Source of the DNA: Luteimicrobium xylanilyticum
GTDB taxonomy: Bacteria; Actinomycetota; Actinomycetes; Actinomycetales; Cellulomonadaceae
Reading direction: 5' to 3'
Assembly (NCBI RefSeq): GCF_009429125.1
Contig: NZ_CP045529.1
Span: forward strand, 2,666,001 to 2,730,000
Length of the DNA: 64,000 nt
Shown here: piece after piece, positions 40,431-50,525 of the stretch
How positions within the stretch are numbered: position 1 is the first letter of the stretch
How the letters are laid out: each line of letters starts with the position of its first letter
Program-made: the position numbers and the translations under genes
The notes under the pieces: model-generated
Database searches by the model: none
Seen by the model: only the letters and a program-made list of their open reading frames with translations
Told to the model about the DNA's origin: nothing

Positions 40431-41656
40431 CGCGCACCTCCCACGCCGAGCGACACGAGCCCCGCGGCCCGCGCGCGGTCCACGACGCCCGGCAGCACCT
40501 CGAGCACCAGGTCGACGTCGGCGTCGGTGCTCGTCGCCCCCAGCGAGAAGCGCAGCGCGCCGCGGGCCTCGACCTCCGGCACGCCCATCGCCAGCAGGAC
40601 GTGCGACGGGCGCGGGACGCCGGCCTGGCACGCCGACCCCGTCGAGACCTCGACGCCCGCCGAGTCCAGCAGGTAGAGCAGCGAGTCGCCCTCGCAGCCC
40701 GGGAACGTCAGGTGCGCGTTGGCGGGGAGCCGCGCGGGGCTGCCAGCGCCGTCGTCGGGCGGGAGGGCCAGGTCCGCGGGGCCGCGCAGGACGGCGTCGG
40801 GCACGCGCTCGAGGACGCCCCAGACGAGCCGGTCGCGCAGGGCCGCGAGGCGCACCGCCCGCTCCGGCAGCGAGCTCACGGCCTCGGTCGCGGCCACGGC
40901 GAACGCACGGATCCCCGCGACGTCGAGCGTGCCCGACCGGACGCCGCGCTCCTGGCCGCCGCCGTGCAGGACGGGCGTCATCGGGAGGTCCTTGCGGGCG
41001 ACGAGCGCGCCCGTGCCCACCGGGCCGCCGAGCTTGTGCGCGGTGACCGTCATGGCGTCGAGGCCGCTCGCCGCGAAGTCCACGGGGAGCTGCCCGAGCG
41101 CCTGGACCGCGTCGCTGTGCACCGGGACGCCGTGCTGGTGGGCGAGCTGGACGATCTCGCGGACCGGCTGCACCGTGCCCACCTCGTTGTTCGCCCACAT
41201 CACCGAGACGAGCGCCGTCTGCGCGGCGTTCGCGGCGAGCTCCTCGCGCAGCACACGGAGATCGACCCGGCCGTCGCCGTCGACGGGCAGGAGCACGATC
41301 TCGGCACCCGAGTGCTCGGCCATCCAGAACGCCGGGTCGAGGACCGCGTGGTGCTCGACGGCCGAGACGAGGATGCGGCGCCGCTCCGGGTGCCCGGTGC
41401 GGCGGCCCCAGAAGATCCCCTTGACCGCGAGGTTGTCGGCCTCCGTGCCGCCACCCGTGAAGAGCACCTCGCTGGGACGCGCGCCGACCGCGGACGCCAG
41501 CGCCTCGCGCGACTCCTCGACCGTCCGACGTGCCGCCCGGCCCGCCGTGTGCAGGGACGAGGGGTTGCCCGTCCGGGCCAGCTCCGCCGTCATCGCCTCG
41601 AGCGCCGCCGACGACATGGGGGTCGTCGCAGCGTGGTCGAGGTAGGCGCGGGTCAC
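40427..41656 (-). CDS. cysteine desulfurase (NifS/IscS family)
   Basis: 409 residues, PLP fold type [11 protein letters not shown] at the N-terminus, [36 protein letters not shown], the PLP Lys in [13 protein letters not shown], and the sulfur-accepting Cys in STGSACQAG. It gives persulfide sulfur to MnmA, encoded next in the operon, and perhaps to other acceptors. The GTG start is preceded by TAGACT (41663-41668) ending 6 bases upstream, a leaderless arrangement. The next gene is divergent. Confidence 0.93.
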   Translation of the reverse strand: MTRAYLDHAATTPMSSAALEAMTAELARTGNPSSLHTAGRAARRTVEESREALASAVGARPSEVLFTGGGTEADNLAVKGIFWGRRTGHPERRRILVSAVEHHAVLDPAFWMAEHSGAEIVLLPVDGDGRVDLRVLREELAANAAQTALVSVMWANNEVGTVQPVREIVQLAHQHGVPVHSDAVQALGQLPVDFAASGLDAMTVTAHKLGGPVGTGALVARKDLPMTPVLHGGGQERGVRSGTLDVAGIRAFAVAATEAVSSLPERAVRLAALRDRLVWGVLERVPDAVLRGPADLALPPDDGAGSPARLPANAHLTFPGCEGDSLLYLLDSAGVEVSTGSACQAGVPRPSHVLLAMGVPEVEARGALRFSLGATSTDADVDLVLEVLPGVVDRARAAGLVSLGVGGAR

Positions 41657-41734
41657 CGGACAAGTCTACGGAGGCGACGGTCGCGGCCGCGCCGGAGACC
41701 GTGCGCCGTGGGTGGCGGATGGCGAGAATGGGGC

Positions 41735-42529
41735 ATGACCACTCTCGGCGCCGTGTTCCCGCCCTCCTGTCCCCCGGAGCTCCTCGTGTCGGCTGCCCGC
41801 GCCGCCGAAGAGGCCGGCATCGACGAGCTCTGGGTCTGGGAGGACTGCTTCAAGGAGAGCGGCATCGCGACCGCCACGATCGCGCTCACCGCCACGACCC
41901 GCCTCCGGGTGGGGATCGGCGTGATGCCCGTGCCGCTGCGCAACGTCGCCCTCACCGCCATGGAGGTCGCGACGCTGGAGCGCGCGTTCCCGGGTCGGCT
42001 GGTGCCGGGCATCGGGCACGGCGTCCAGGACTGGATGGGGCAGGTCGGGTCGCGTGTCGACTCGCCGCTCACGCTGCTGCGCGAGTACGCCACTGCACTG
42101 CGCGCGCTCCTGGCCGGCGAGCGCGTCACCACCGAAGGTCGCTACGTGCGGCTGCGCGGCGTCACGCTCGACTGGCCGCCGGCCGCCCCGCCGCGGGTGC
42201 TGTCCGCGGCCACGGGCCCTCGGACCGTCCGGCTCACCGGCGAGGTCGCCGACGGCACGATCCTCGAGGCCGTCTCCACGGTCGACGACGTCCGCACCGC
42301 GCGCTCCGTCGTCGACGAGGCGCGCGTCGCCTCCGGGCGGGCCGACGGGCACGTTCTCGTCGTCAACCTCGCGACCACCGGCGACGCCCGGGCCGACGCG
42401 GACGCCGTCCGGGCCCGGGCGGACGCCGGCGCCGACGCCGTCGTGGTGCAGCCCGCGTCGTACGACGAGTCCGTCGACCCCGAGGAGTTCGTCCGGTACG
42501 TCGGGACGCAGGTCCGGCCGCTGCTCTGA
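41735..42529 (+). CDS. LLM-class flavin-dependent oxidoreductase
   Basis: 264 residues of the luciferase-like (probably F420-dependent) TIM barrel. [66 protein letters not shown] and [15 protein letters not shown] (each a standard LLM block) are present. F420 use is inferred from the actinobacterial context, since FMN-dependent relatives exist. GAGAAT ends 5 bases before the ATG. It is transcribed divergently from the cysteine desulfurase gene. The substrate is unknown. Confidence 0.85.
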   Translation: MTTLGAVFPPSCPPELLVSAARAAEEAGIDELWVWEDCFKESGIATATIALTATTRLRVGIGVMPVPLRNVALTAMEVATLERAFPGRLVPGIGHGVQDWMGQVGSRVDSPLTLLREYATALRALLAGERVTTEGRYVRLRGVTLDWPPAAPPRVLSAATGPRTVRLTGEVADGTILEAVSTVDDVRTARSVVDEARVASGRADGHVLVVNLATTGDARADADAVRARADAGADAVVVQPASYDESVDPEEFVRYVGTQVRPLL

Positions 42530-42599
42530 CGACGCGCGCCCCGTCCTCGCGGGGCTCAAATGCCGTGCTCGACGTGCAGGTCCTTCGTAGGGTGCCGCC

Positions 42600-43628
42600 A
42601 TGACGATGGTCCCCCACGTCGCTCCCGAAGCTTCCGGGGGTCGGCGCCTGCGTTGGCCCGAGCTCCCAGCGCACGTCCGCGCCGCCGTCGAGCAGCGGCT
42701 GGACGGCGTCGTCGCGAGCGAGCGGGCCGCCGAGACCGGGTTCAGCCCCGGCCTCGCATCGGTCCTGGCGACGTCGACCGGTGGTCGGGCGTTCGTCAAG
42801 GCGGCGCACCTCGACGACGGCTCCGACGCCGCTCGCCTCCACCGCGCCGAGGCGCGAGTCTCGGCGACTCTGCCCCGGAACCTGCCGGTCCCGCGCCTCC
42901 TGTGGACGTTCGACGAGGACGGCTGGGTCGTCGCGGCCTACGAGGCCGTCGACGGGCGGCCTCCCGCCACGCCGTGGGAGCCCGCCGAGCTGGGGGCCGC
43001 CCTCGAGACGATCGCGCAGATCGGCTCGACGAGCGCGGCCGGACTCGACCTCCCCGACGCGGTGACCGACGCCAGCGGGCTCTTCACCGGCTGGGAACGT
43101 CTGCGTGACGACCCCGACCCCGTCGTCACAGAGCTCGCGCCCTGGGCGGCGGGGCGCCTCGACGAGCTCGTCGACCTCGCCGCACGGGCGGCCGCGGCGT
43201 GCGCAGGCGACGCGCTCGTCCACGGCGACCTGCGCGCCGACAACCTGCTCGTGACCGACGACCGGGTCGTCGTCGTCGACTGGCCGTGGGCGATGCGCGG
43301 CGCTGCCTTCTTCGACCTCGCCGGGTTCCTTCCGAGCGTCGGGATGCAAGGGGTTCGCGGTCGGGCTCCGGCGCTGACCGGGCGCGCCGACGTCGAGCAC
43401 CGGCGCAGCGTCGGCAGGTCGCTCGACGTGCTGTTCCGGTCCTCGCCCCTGGCGGCGGGCGTGGACGACGACGCCGTCCTCGCCGTCGTCGCGGGGATCA
43501 CCGCGTACTTCCTCGACTCCGGGCGACGTCCGCCGGTCCCGTCGATCCCGCGGCTGCGCGCGTTCCAGCGCGCGCAGGGCGCCGCGGCTGCGGCGTGGCT
43601 GGAGGTGCTGCTCGACGACGCGCGGTGA
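42600..43628 (+). CDS. aminoglycoside phosphotransferase-family kinase
   Basis: 342 residues. N-lobe with Lys in RAFVKAAH, hinge WVVAAYEAVDGRPP, catalytic loop LVHGDLRADNLL and Mg-binding VVVDWPWAM, the APH/choline-kinase-like set. The domain phosphorylates small metabolites. Resistance is not implied, because chromosomal members of this family in actinobacteria are common and mostly uncharacterised. TAGGGT (42588-42593) ends 6 bases before the ATG. Its stop almost touches that of the convergent mogA-moaE gene. Confidence 0.85.
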   Translation: MTMVPHVAPEASGGRRLRWPELPAHVRAAVEQRLDGVVASERAAETGFSPGLASVLATSTGGRAFVKAAHLDDGSDAARLHRAEARVSATLPRNLPVPRLLWTFDEDGWVVAAYEAVDGRPPATPWEPAELGAALETIAQIGSTSAAGLDLPDAVTDASGLFTGWERLRDDPDPVVTELAPWAAGRLDELVDLAARAAAACAGDALVHGDLRADNLLVTDDRVVVVDWPWAMRGAAFFDLAGFLPSVGMQGVRGRAPALTGRADVEHRRSVGRSLDVLFRSSPLAAGVDDDAVLAVVAGITAYFLDSGRRPPVPSIPRLRAFQRAQGAAAAAWLEVLLDDAR

Positions 43629-43633
43629 GCCGG

Positions 43634-44590
43634 TCAGCCGAGCGAGCCGACCCACTCCTTCGAGCCGTCCGTGAAGCCCTGCTCCTTCCAGATCGGCACG
43701 TGCGCCTTGAGCTCGTCGACGAGCTCCGCGACGGACGCGAACGCCTCGGCACGGTGCGCGGAAGCGACCGCGGCGACGACCGCGACGTCACCGACGTGCA
43801 GGTCGCCGAGCCGGTGCACGACCGCGACGCGCACGGCGTGACGCTCCGCCACGTCGCCGGCGACGCGCGCGAGCACCGCGGCGGCCTCGGGGTGGCCCTC
43901 GTAGTGCAGGTGCACGACCCCGCGGCCCTCGTCGTGGTCGCGGACGTAGCCCGTGAAGGTCGCCACCGCGCCCGCGGTGTCGTCCCGCACGAGCGCGCTG
44001 AGGGAGCCGAGGAGCGCCGCCGCGTCGTCGTCGGACAGCGCACGGACCTCGGCACGCAGGACCGCCCCGCCCGCTGCCGTCTCCCCCGCCGCCGGCTGTG
44101 TCTCGGCCGACGGCCCCGGACGCGGGTGGTCGCCGCCCGCGAGCTGGTCGACCGCGTGCGGGAGCAGGTCCGCGAGCGCGGCGAGCCCGTCGCGCACACC
44201 ACCCGGCGAGCCCGGGAGGTTCACGACGAGCGTCCCGCCCGCGACGCCCGCCGTCCCTCGGCTGAGCGCGGCCGTCGGCACCCGGTCCTGACCGGCGGCA
44301 CGGACCCGGTCGGCGACGCCGGGCAGCTCGCGGTCGAGCAGCGTGCGGGTCTGCTCGGGCGTGACGTCGGTGGGTGAGATCCCTGTGCCGCCCGTCGTGA
44401 GGACGACCGCCGCACGCTCGGCCACCCACGCACGCAGCGCCGCGCCGACGGCGTCGCCGTCGGGCACGACGTCGACGCGCGGGACGGTGAAGCCCCGCTC
44501 GACGAGCCACGCGCGGATCAGCGGACCCGTGGTGTCGGTGGCGGTGCCGAGCGCCGCGCGCGTCGACGCGACGACGACCCCGGCGATCAC
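43634..44590 (-). CDS. molybdenum cofactor biosynthesis fusion, MogA/MoaB-MoaE
   Basis: 318 residues in two fused domains. Residues 1-~160 are MogA/MoaB-like: GVVVASTRAALG, VLTTGGTGISPTDVTPEQT, GTLVVNLPGSPGGVRDGLAAL. They adenylate molybdopterin. A Pro/Ala linker follows. Residues ~180-318 are MoaE, the large subunit of molybdopterin synthase: GAVATFTGYVRDHDEGRGV, VVHRLGDLHVGDVAVV and the catalytic KAHVPIWKEQ. The small subunit MoaD is encoded at 50526. The GTG start overlaps the moaC stop. This fusion places MoaE and MogA, which act in succession, on one chain. Confidence 0.9.
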   Translation of the reverse strand: MIAGVVVASTRAALGTATDTTGPLIRAWLVERGFTVPRVDVVPDGDAVGAALRAWVAERAAVVLTTGGTGISPTDVTPEQTRTLLDRELPGVADRVRAAGQDRVPTAALSRGTAGVAGGTLVVNLPGSPGGVRDGLAALADLLPHAVDQLAGGDHPRPGPSAETQPAAGETAAGGAVLRAEVRALSDDDAAALLGSLSALVRDDTAGAVATFTGYVRDHDEGRGVVHLHYEGHPEAAAVLARVAGDVAERHAVRVAVVHRLGDLHVGDVAVVAAVASAHRAEAFASVAELVDELKAHVPIWKEQGFTDGSKEWVGSLG

Positions 44591-45096
44591 GCGCCTGCCT
44601 CCGCGCTCCGGTCCCAGGTCCCCGACGCGCCGCCCGACTTCGCGACGACCTGGACGTCCGTGAGGACGGCGGCCCGGTCGACGGCCTTGATCATGTCGTA
44701 GACCGTCAGCCCCGCGACGGTCACGGCGGTCAGCGCCTCCATCTCGACGCCCGTGCGCGACGTGGTCCGGACGGTCGCGCGCAGCTCGACGCGGTCGCCC
44801 GCGGGCACGACGTCCACGTCGACACCGCTGATCGGCAGCGGGTGGCACAGCGGGACGAGCTCGTGCGTGCGCTTGGCCGCGAGGATCCCCGCGACCCGCG
44901 CGACCGCGACCGCCTCACCCTTGGGCAGGTCGCCCGACGCGATGCGCTCGACGACGTCCGGGCGGGTCAGGAGCACCCCGGTCGCCGTCGCCTCGCGCGC
45001 GGTGACCTCCTTGTCCGACACGTCGACCATGACGGCGGCACCGTCCTCGCGGTAGTGCGTCAGCCCGTGCTTCCCGCCCGGCGCGGCGTCCGTCAT
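44587..45096 (-). CDS. moaC: cyclic pyranopterin monophosphate synthase MoaC
   Basis: 169 residues, normal length. AAVMVDVSDKEVTAREATATG at the start, then KGEAVAVARVAGILAAKRT, LVPLCHPLPISGVDV with the catalytic-loop His, and the MEALTAVTVAGLTVYDMIKAVDR block with Asp-Met-Cys/Ile-Lys. It converts the MoaA product to cPMP. Start and stop both overlap their neighbours (ATGA with moeA, GTGA with mogA-moaE), so it is tightly coupled in the mod-moa operon. Confidence 0.96.
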   Translation of the reverse strand: MTDAAPGGKHGLTHYREDGAAVMVDVSDKEVTAREATATGVLLTRPDVVERIASGDLPKGEAVAVARVAGILAAKRTHELVPLCHPLPISGVDVDVVPAGDRVELRATVRTTSRTGVEMEALTAVTVAGLTVYDMIKAVDRAAVLTDVQVVAKSGGASGTWDRSAEAGA

Positions 45097-47216
45097 CCGA
45101 TCTCCTCGTACTCGATCTCGTCCCCCGCGTCGAGGTGCGCGACGCCGACCGGGACGTGTACGAGAACCGTAGCCTCCGCGTACCGGGCGAGCAGGTGGGA
45201 ACCCGGGCCGCCCACGAGGACGACCCGGCCGGAGTCGTCGAGCGCGCCGCGGCGGACCTGGTGGACGGCCGGGGGCGAGTCCACGGCCTCGGCGAGGGGC
45301 GCGCGGCCGCGACCTCGCCGCGCGGGCCTCAGACCGGTCGCGTCCGCGAGCAGGGGCCGCAGGAACAGCTCGAACGAGACCAGCGCGCTCACCGGGTTCC
45401 CGGGGAACGCGACGAGCGGCACCCGCCCCTCCCCCCGCCCGACGGCGACCGTCGCCAACCCCTGCGGGCCGCCCGGCTGCATGGCGACGTGCCCGAACCA
45501 GGCGTCCGCGAGGCCGTCGTCCGCGAGCGCCCCGAGCGCGAGCCGCACCACCTCGTACGCCCCCGCGGACACGCCGCCCGTGGTGACGACGAGGTCGGGC
45601 GTCCAGCCGCCGTCGTCGGGCGTGGTGAGCAGGGACCGGAAGGCGGCGACGTCGTCGGCGACCGTGCGCACGCGGACGTCGGCCCCCACGACCCTCAGCG
45701 CGGCCGCGAGCGACGCGCCGTTGGCGTCGTGCACCTGGCCGGGGCCGAGCGCCTCGCCCGCCCCACGGACCTCGCTCCCGGTGCTCACGAGCAGCACGCG
45801 CGGCGCGTCCGCGACCCGCACGCGGTCGATCCCCGACGCCACGAGCGCCCCGAGCTGGGCGGGGCCGAGCGGCGCGCCCGCGGCGAGCACCACGTCGCCG
45901 GCCGACGCGTCGCTCCCCGCCCGCCGCACGAACGTCCCCGCGTCGACCGGGGCGCTGAACGACACGCGGTCGCCCGCGTCCTGCCCGAACCGCGGCGGCA
46001 GCGCGTCCTCGATCCGCACGACGGCGTCCGCGCCGTCGGGCACGGGAGCGCCCGTCATGATCGGGGCCGCGGTGCCGGCGGCGAGCGGCGCACCCGTGCG
46101 GCCGGCGGGGATCGGGTCGGCCACCACGAGCGCGACGGGCGCGGTCGCCGACGCGCCGGCGAGGTCCGCCGCGCGCACCGCGTAGCCGTCCATCTGGGCG
46201 TTGTCGAAGCCCGGCGTCGCGACGGTCGCTACGGCGGCGGCGGCGAGCGACCTCGGGCGCGGATCGACGACGGCGTCCGCGACGGCGAGCTCGGTCGCAC
46301 GGTGCGGGGCGACGAGCGTCGCGAGCGCGGGACGCACGGCCGCGGCAACCCGCCAGGCATGCTCCTCCACGCCGCGGCGCGCGTGCTCCGCGCCCTCCGC
46401 CTCGCGCTCGCCGGTGTGCGTGGTCGGGTCCGTGTGCCCGATCGGGTCGGGTCCGGGGGTGCTCACGGAGCCGAGTATCCCGGCTCGGCCGGTCGCCGCG
46501 GGGAGCTGGCGCAGGAACGCGCTCCGCGGCGCGTCCAGGACCTCGGCCGCCGGGCCGTGCTCGACGACGCGCCCCCGGTCGACGACCACGACGTCGTCGG
46601 CGAGCGCCAGGGCGTCGGCGACGTCGTGCGTGACGACGAGCGCGGTGACGCCCGCGAGCGCGCGGCGCAGGACCTCGCGCAGGTGCGGGACGGACGGGAC
46701 GTCCACGGCCGCGAGCGGCTCGTCGAGCAGCACGACCTGCGGCTCGGCCGCGAACGCGCGGGCGATCGCCACCCGCTGCGCCTGCCCGCCCGACAGGGCC
46801 TGCGCGCGCCTCCGGGCGAGCCCCTGCGCCCCGACCGCGTCGAGCCAGCGGCTCGCGACGTCCCGCGCGTCGGCCCGCCGCAGGCCGGCCGCGCGCGGGC
46901 CGAACGCGACGTTCGCACGGACGGTCAGGTGCTCGAAGAGCTCGGGCCGCTGACCCAGCAGGACGACCCCGCGGCGCGCGGGCGGCACCAGGGTGCCCGC
47001 GGCGGTGTCGGTGAGGACGCGGTCGCCCTCCCCCCGGGCACCCGTGAGCACGACGCGCCCCGACGTCGGCACGTACAGGCCGGCCACGACGCTCAGCAGG
47101 GTCGACTTCCCCGCGCCGTTCGGGCCGACCACCGCCAGGGTCCGCCCGGGCGCGACGGCGACGTCGACGCGGACGTCGCGGGCGCCGTCGTCGACGGTGA
47201 CGTGCAGCCCGCTCAT
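45093..47216 (-). CDS. in-frame ModC-MoeA fusion (molybdate ABC ATPase + molybdotransferase)
   Basis: One uninterrupted frame of 707 residues. Residues 1-~240 are ModC-like: Walker [10 protein letters not shown], signature LSGGQAQRV, Walker [13 protein letters not shown], switch His in VTHD. No Mop/TOBE domain follows, as a normal ModC would have. Residues ~290-707 are MoeA/gephyrin: [62 protein letters not shown]. MoeA inserts molybdenum into molybdopterin. A GTG at residue 251 (46466) has GATACT ending 7 bases upstream, so free MoeA (457 aa) may also be made. Overlaps modB and moaC by ATGA. Confidence 0.85.
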   Translation of the reverse strand: MSGLHVTVDDGARDVRVDVAVAPGRTLAVVGPNGAGKSTLLSVVAGLYVPTSGRVVLTGARGEGDRVLTDTAAGTLVPPARRGVVLLGQRPELFEHLTVRANVAFGPRAAGLRRADARDVASRWLDAVGAQGLARRRAQALSGGQAQRVAIARAFAAEPQVVLLDEPLAAVDVPSVPHLREVLRRALAGVTALVVTHDVADALALADDVVVVDRGRVVEHGPAAEVLDAPRSAFLRQLPAATGRAGILGSVSTPGPDPIGHTDPTTHTGEREAEGAEHARRGVEEHAWRVAAAVRPALATLVAPHRATELAVADAVVDPRPRSLAAAAVATVATPGFDNAQMDGYAVRAADLAGASATAPVALVVADPIPAGRTGAPLAAGTAAPIMTGAPVPDGADAVVRIEDALPPRFGQDAGDRVSFSAPVDAGTFVRRAGSDASAGDVVLAAGAPLGPAQLGALVASGIDRVRVADAPRVLLVSTGSEVRGAGEALGPGQVHDANGASLAAALRVVGADVRVRTVADDVAAFRSLLTTPDDGGWTPDLVVTTGGVSAGAYEVVRLALGALADDGLADAWFGHVAMQPGGPQGLATVAVGRGEGRVPLVAFPGNPVSALVSFELFLRPLLADATGLRPARRGRGRAPLAEAVDSPPAVHQVRRGALDDSGRVVLVGGPGSHLLARYAEATVLVHVPVGVAHLDAGDEIEYEEIG

Positions 47217-48043
47217 GCCGCGACGCTGTCGGTGAACCCGCGGCGGAAGCTGCGCGTCCCGCCCGCGGAGTGGACGAGCGCGACCACGATCACCGCGACG
47301 ATCACGAGCAGCATGGACAGCGCGACCGCGGCGTCGGGGTCGGTCTCGCGCTGGAGGTAGATCTCGAGCGGGAGCGTGCGCGTGACGCCCTGCAGCGAGC
47401 CCGCGAACGTGAGGGTCGCGCCGAACTCGCCGAGCGAGCGCGCGAACGCGAGCAGCGCGCCGCCCGCGAGCGCCGGCGCGACCGACGGGAGCGTGACCAG
47501 CCAGAACGTCCGGCCGGGCCCCGCGCCGAGAGAGGCCGCCGCGAGCTCCGGGCCGGTGCCGCGCACCTTGAGGGCGCCCTCGAGCGTGAGGACGAGGAAC
47601 GGCAGCGCGACGAAGACGTGCGAGATGACGACGGCCGTCGTCGTGAAGGCGATGGAGATCCCGGCGTTCTCGAGCGCGTGGCCGAACGGGCCGCGCCGCC
47701 CGAACGCGTACAGGAGCGCCAGGCCGCACACCACCGGCGGCAGGACGAGCGGCAGCAGGACCAGCGCCCGCACGACGGAGATCCCGGGGAACCGGGTGCG
47801 CGCGAGCACCACCGCGACGGGGACGCCCACGACCACGCAGATCGCGGTGCTCACGACGGACGTGAACAGGCTCAGCCGGAGCGCGTCGAGCGAGGAGTCG
47901 GAGGTGACGAGCGACCAGAACTGCCCCCAGTCGCCCCGCGTCGCCATCACGACGACGGGGGCGACCACGAACGCGATCCCGACCACCGCGACGGCGACGA
48001 GCCACCACGGCAGCCGGGGTGCGACGGTCCGGTCAGGGCGCAC
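47213..48043 (-). CDS. modB: molybdate ABC transporter permease
   Basis: 276 residues. About six membrane helices, starting near residue 13 ([20 protein letters not shown]). The cytoplasmic EAA loop is [27 protein letters not shown], followed by the family motif [17 protein letters not shown], with [17 protein letters not shown] near the end. This is a ModB-type inner-membrane channel. The GTG start lies inside the end of modA (11-base overlap). It feeds molybdate to the ModC half of the next gene. Confidence 0.93.
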   Translation of the reverse strand: MRPDRTVAPRLPWWLVAVAVVGIAFVVAPVVVMATRGDWGQFWSLVTSDSSLDALRLSLFTSVVSTAICVVVGVPVAVVLARTRFPGISVVRALVLLPLVLPPVVCGLALLYAFGRRGPFGHALENAGISIAFTTTAVVISHVFVALPFLVLTLEGALKVRGTGPELAAASLGAGPGRTFWLVTLPSVAPALAGGALLAFARSLGEFGATLTFAGSLQGVTRTLPLEIYLQRETDPDAAVALSMLLVIVAVIVVALVHSAGGTRSFRRGFTDSVAA

Positions 48044-48827
48044 CGAAGCCCGCGTCCTGCAGGACCTTCTGGCCGGCCTCCCCGGTGACGGCTGCGACGA
48101 ACTCCTTCGCGAGGTCGGCGTGCTTGCTGCCCTTGACGGCCACGACCGGGTACGTGTTCACGGCCTTCGACGACTCGGGGAAGTCGATCTGCTTGAGCGC
48201 GTCCGGGTCCTTCGCGAGCGCACCCTTCGCGTCGGTCACGTAGACGAGGCCCGCGTCGGCCTCGCCCGACGTGACCTTGGCGAGCACGTCGGTGACCTTC
48301 GACTCCTCGCTCACGGGCTTGATGGTGACGCCCGTGGCCTCCTCGACCTCCTTGGCCGCGTTGCCGCACGGCACCTGCGGGGCGCACACGTCGACCTTGA
48401 CGCCGCTCTTGCCGAGGTCCTGGAACGAGGTGATCCCCGCCGGGTCGTCGGGCGGCGTGACGATCGTCAGGACGTTGGTCGCGAACGGCACCGGGTCGCC
48501 CGCCGCGAGGCCAGCGTCGGTGAGCTTCTTCATGTTCGGCTCGTCCGCGGACGCGAAGACGTCGGCCGGCGCGCCCTCCTGGAGCTGCGCCACGAGGTCC
48601 GACGAGCCCGCGAAGCTGAGCTTCACGGTCACGCCCGCATGGTCGGCCTCGAACCGGTGGGCGATCTGCGTGAACGTGTCCGTGAGCGACGCCGCCGCGT
48701 ACACGACGAGCGTCTGGTGCCCGCCGCTGTCCTGTCCGCTCGCGCCGCCGTCGTCGGACGAGCAGCCGGCGAGCGCAAGCGTCCCGACCAGCGCGAGCGC
48801 ACCCAGCGCGCCTGACAGCTTCCTCAT
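48033..48827 (-). CDS. modA: molybdate-binding lipoprotein
   Basis: 264 residues. Signal peptide with lipobox LALAGC (lipid-modified Cys near 22), then a Gly/Ser-rich linker and a periplasmic-binding fold: [16 protein letters not shown] at the N-terminus of the mature domain, [26 protein letters not shown] (substrate-binding Ser residues), and AGLVYVTDA. It captures molybdate or tungstate outside the membrane. Its ATG overlaps the upstream TOBE-protein stop (ATGA). First transporter gene of the operon. Confidence 0.94.
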   Translation of the reverse strand: MRKLSGALGALALVGTLALAGCSSDDGGASGQDSGGHQTLVVYAAASLTDTFTQIAHRFEADHAGVTVKLSFAGSSDLVAQLQEGAPADVFASADEPNMKKLTDAGLAAGDPVPFATNVLTIVTPPDDPAGITSFQDLGKSGVKVDVCAPQVPCGNAAKEVEEATGVTIKPVSEESKVTDVLAKVTSGEADAGLVYVTDAKGALAKDPDALKQIDFPESSKAVNTYPVVAVKGSKHADLAKEFVAAVTGEAGQKVLQDAGFGAP

Positions 48828-49222
48828 CGGATCCCCTTCGGCGTGTCGATCATGACGGACGTCGCCTTGACGACCGCGGTGGCCACGTCGCCGACCTCGA
48901 GGCCGAGCTCGTGCACGGCCTCGGCACTGATCAGCGAGACGACGCGGTGCGGCCCCGCCTGGACCTCGACCTGCGCCATCACCTCGTCGACCTTGAGCGC
49001 CGTGACGAGGCCGACGAACCGGTTGCGCGCCGACCCGGCCGCTCCGTCGTCGGGCGCGTGCGCGTGCTCGCGGACGAACCGGGCGAGGTCGGCGCCGTCG
49101 ACGACCCGGTGCCCGGCGTCGTCGGTGCCGGCCTCGAGGAGGCCGCCCGCGATGTGGCGGCGCACCGTGTCGGTGCTCACGCCCAGCAGGCGCGCCGCGT
49201 CACTGACTCGCAGGTGCGTCAT
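48824..49222 (-). CDS. helix-turn-helix/TOBE (Mop) domain protein, probable molybdate-responsive regulator
   Basis: 132 residues. An excisionase/MerR-like DNA-binding helix pair is at the start (LRVSDAARLLGVSTDTVRRHI, AGGLLEAG to ~55). After an acidic linker comes one TOBE/Mop domain (~68-132, NRFVGLVTALKVDEVMAQVEVQAG, VVSLISAEAVHELGLEVGD). TOBE binds molybdate or pterin. This gene therefore carries the domain that the fused ModC lacks. TAGGGT (49230-49235) ends 7 bases before the ATG. It probably senses molybdate and controls the operon it heads, and perhaps the divergent moaA. Confidence 0.85.
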   Translation of the reverse strand: MTHLRVSDAARLLGVSTDTVRRHIAGGLLEAGTDDAGHRVVDGADLARFVREHAHAPDDGAAGSARNRFVGLVTALKVDEVMAQVEVQAGPHRVVSLISAEAVHELGLEVGDVATAVVKATSVMIDTPKGIR

Positions 49223-49356
49223 GCAGACGACCCTAGTGCCGCATCTGCGCCGGTGTCGTTCCGTGCGCGTCGCGGTTGCATCACGCCCTTCTCGCGGCGG
49301 GCGGGCGGCGCGGGTGAGAAGGTGATCCGGCGCCGCGGACGGGGCAGAATCGAGCG
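49223..49356. promoter_or_regulatory. divergent regulatory region, mod operon / moaA
   Basis: 134 bases with outward -10 boxes TAGGGT (49230-49235, minus) and CAGAAT (49345-49350, plus). I do not see a long inverted repeat. The location is where the HTH/TOBE protein would be expected to act. Confidence 0.45.
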
Positions 49357-50499
49357 ATGGCCGTCGTCTCGCTCGGACTCCCCACGCTCGCGCCGCGGGC
49401 GCACGCCGGGGTCGGTCCCGACGGCGCGCACGGGCTCCTGCTCCCCGCCGACCGTCCCGCGGACGCGGGCCTCGTGGACCGGTTCGGCCGCACGGCCACG
49501 GACCTCCGGGTGTCCCTGACGGACCGCTGCAACCTGCGCTGCACCTACTGCATGCCGGCCGAGGGGCTGCCCACGCTCCCCCGTGACGCCGTCATGACCC
49601 GCGACGAGATCGTCCGGCTCGTCGGGATCGCGACGCGCGACCTCGGGGTCCGCCAGGTCCGGTTCACCGGCGGCGAGCCGCTGCTGCGCGGCGACCTCGT
49701 CGAGATCGTCCGCGAGTGCGCCGCGCTCCCGGACCGTCCCGAGCTCTCGCTCACGACCAACGCCGTCGGGCTCGACCACCGCGCCCAGGCCCTGCGCGAC
49801 GCGGGCCTCGACCGCGTCAACGTGTCGCTCGACACCCTCGACCCCGACACGTTCGCGACCCTGGCTCGCCGCCCGTTCCTCGAGCGCACGCTCGCCGGGC
49901 TCGCGGCGGCCGCCGAGGTGTTCGACGTCGTCAAGGTCAACGCGGTGCTCGTGCACGGGGTGAACGCCGACCACGCGGCCGACCTGCTGACCTGGTGCCT
50001 CGAGCGCGGCTTCGAGCTGCGGTTCATCGAGCAGATGCCGCTCGACGCCGACCACCGCTGGTCGCGCTCGGGCATGGTCACCGCGGCGGACGTCCGTGCG
50101 CTGCTCGCCGAGCGCTTCACGCTCGTGCCCGACGACGCCCCGCGCGACGGAGCACCGGCCGAGCGTTTCGCGGTGCTCGCCCGAGCGTCCGACGGCCGGC
50201 CGTCGACCACGACCTCTGCGGCGACAGGACGGCTCGGCACCGTCGGCATCATCGCGTCCGTGACCGAGCCGTTCTGTGCGGACTGCCGCCGCACCCGCCT
50301 CACCGCGGAGGGCGCCGTCCGGAGCTGCCTGTTCGCGCACACCGAGACCGACCTGCTCGGCCCGCTGCGCGCCGGCGCGAGCGACGCCGAGCTCGCCGAC
50401 ACGTGGCGGGCCGCGATGTGGGGCAAGGCCGCCGGGCACGGCATGAGCGCGCCGGGGTTCACGCAGCCCGACCGGACGATGAGCGCCATCGGCGGCTAG
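49357..50499 (+). CDS. moaA: GTP 3',8-cyclase MoaA
   Basis: 380 residues. The radical-SAM triad is in TDRCNLRCTYCMPAEGL, with GGEPLLRGD next to it, and the C-terminal [4Fe-4S] cluster uses PFCADCRRTRLTAEGAVRSCLF. The chain ends in the conserved Gly-Gly needed for activity (MSAIGG). It converts GTP to 3',8-cyclo-GTP, the first step of molybdopterin synthesis. CAGAAT ends 6 bases before the ATG. moaD follows 26 bases later. Confidence 0.96.
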   Translation: MAVVSLGLPTLAPRAHAGVGPDGAHGLLLPADRPADAGLVDRFGRTATDLRVSLTDRCNLRCTYCMPAEGLPTLPRDAVMTRDEIVRLVGIATRDLGVRQVRFTGGEPLLRGDLVEIVRECAALPDRPELSLTTNAVGLDHRAQALRDAGLDRVNVSLDTLDPDTFATLARRPFLERTLAGLAAAAEVFDVVKVNAVLVHGVNADHAADLLTWCLERGFELRFIEQMPLDADHRWSRSGMVTAADVRALLAERFTLVPDDAPRDGAPAERFAVLARASDGRPSTTTSAATGRLGTVGIIASVTEPFCADCRRTRLTAEGAVRSCLFAHTETDLLGPLRAGASDAELADTWRAAMWGKAAGHGMSAPGFTQPDRTMSAIGG

Positions 50500-50525
50500 C
50501 AGCAGGAGCGAGACGGGGAGCACGA

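Noticed and set aside
42600-43628. Aminoglycoside resistance gene
   Set aside because: Only the generic APH kinase motifs are present, with no antibiotic-resistance context or mobile element nearby. The same holds for 50989-52377.
46466-47216. A separate modC gene ending before moeA
   Set aside because: No stop codon exists between the ABC domain and the MoeA domain in this frame, so two separate genes are not supported, although an internal start for MoeA is possible.
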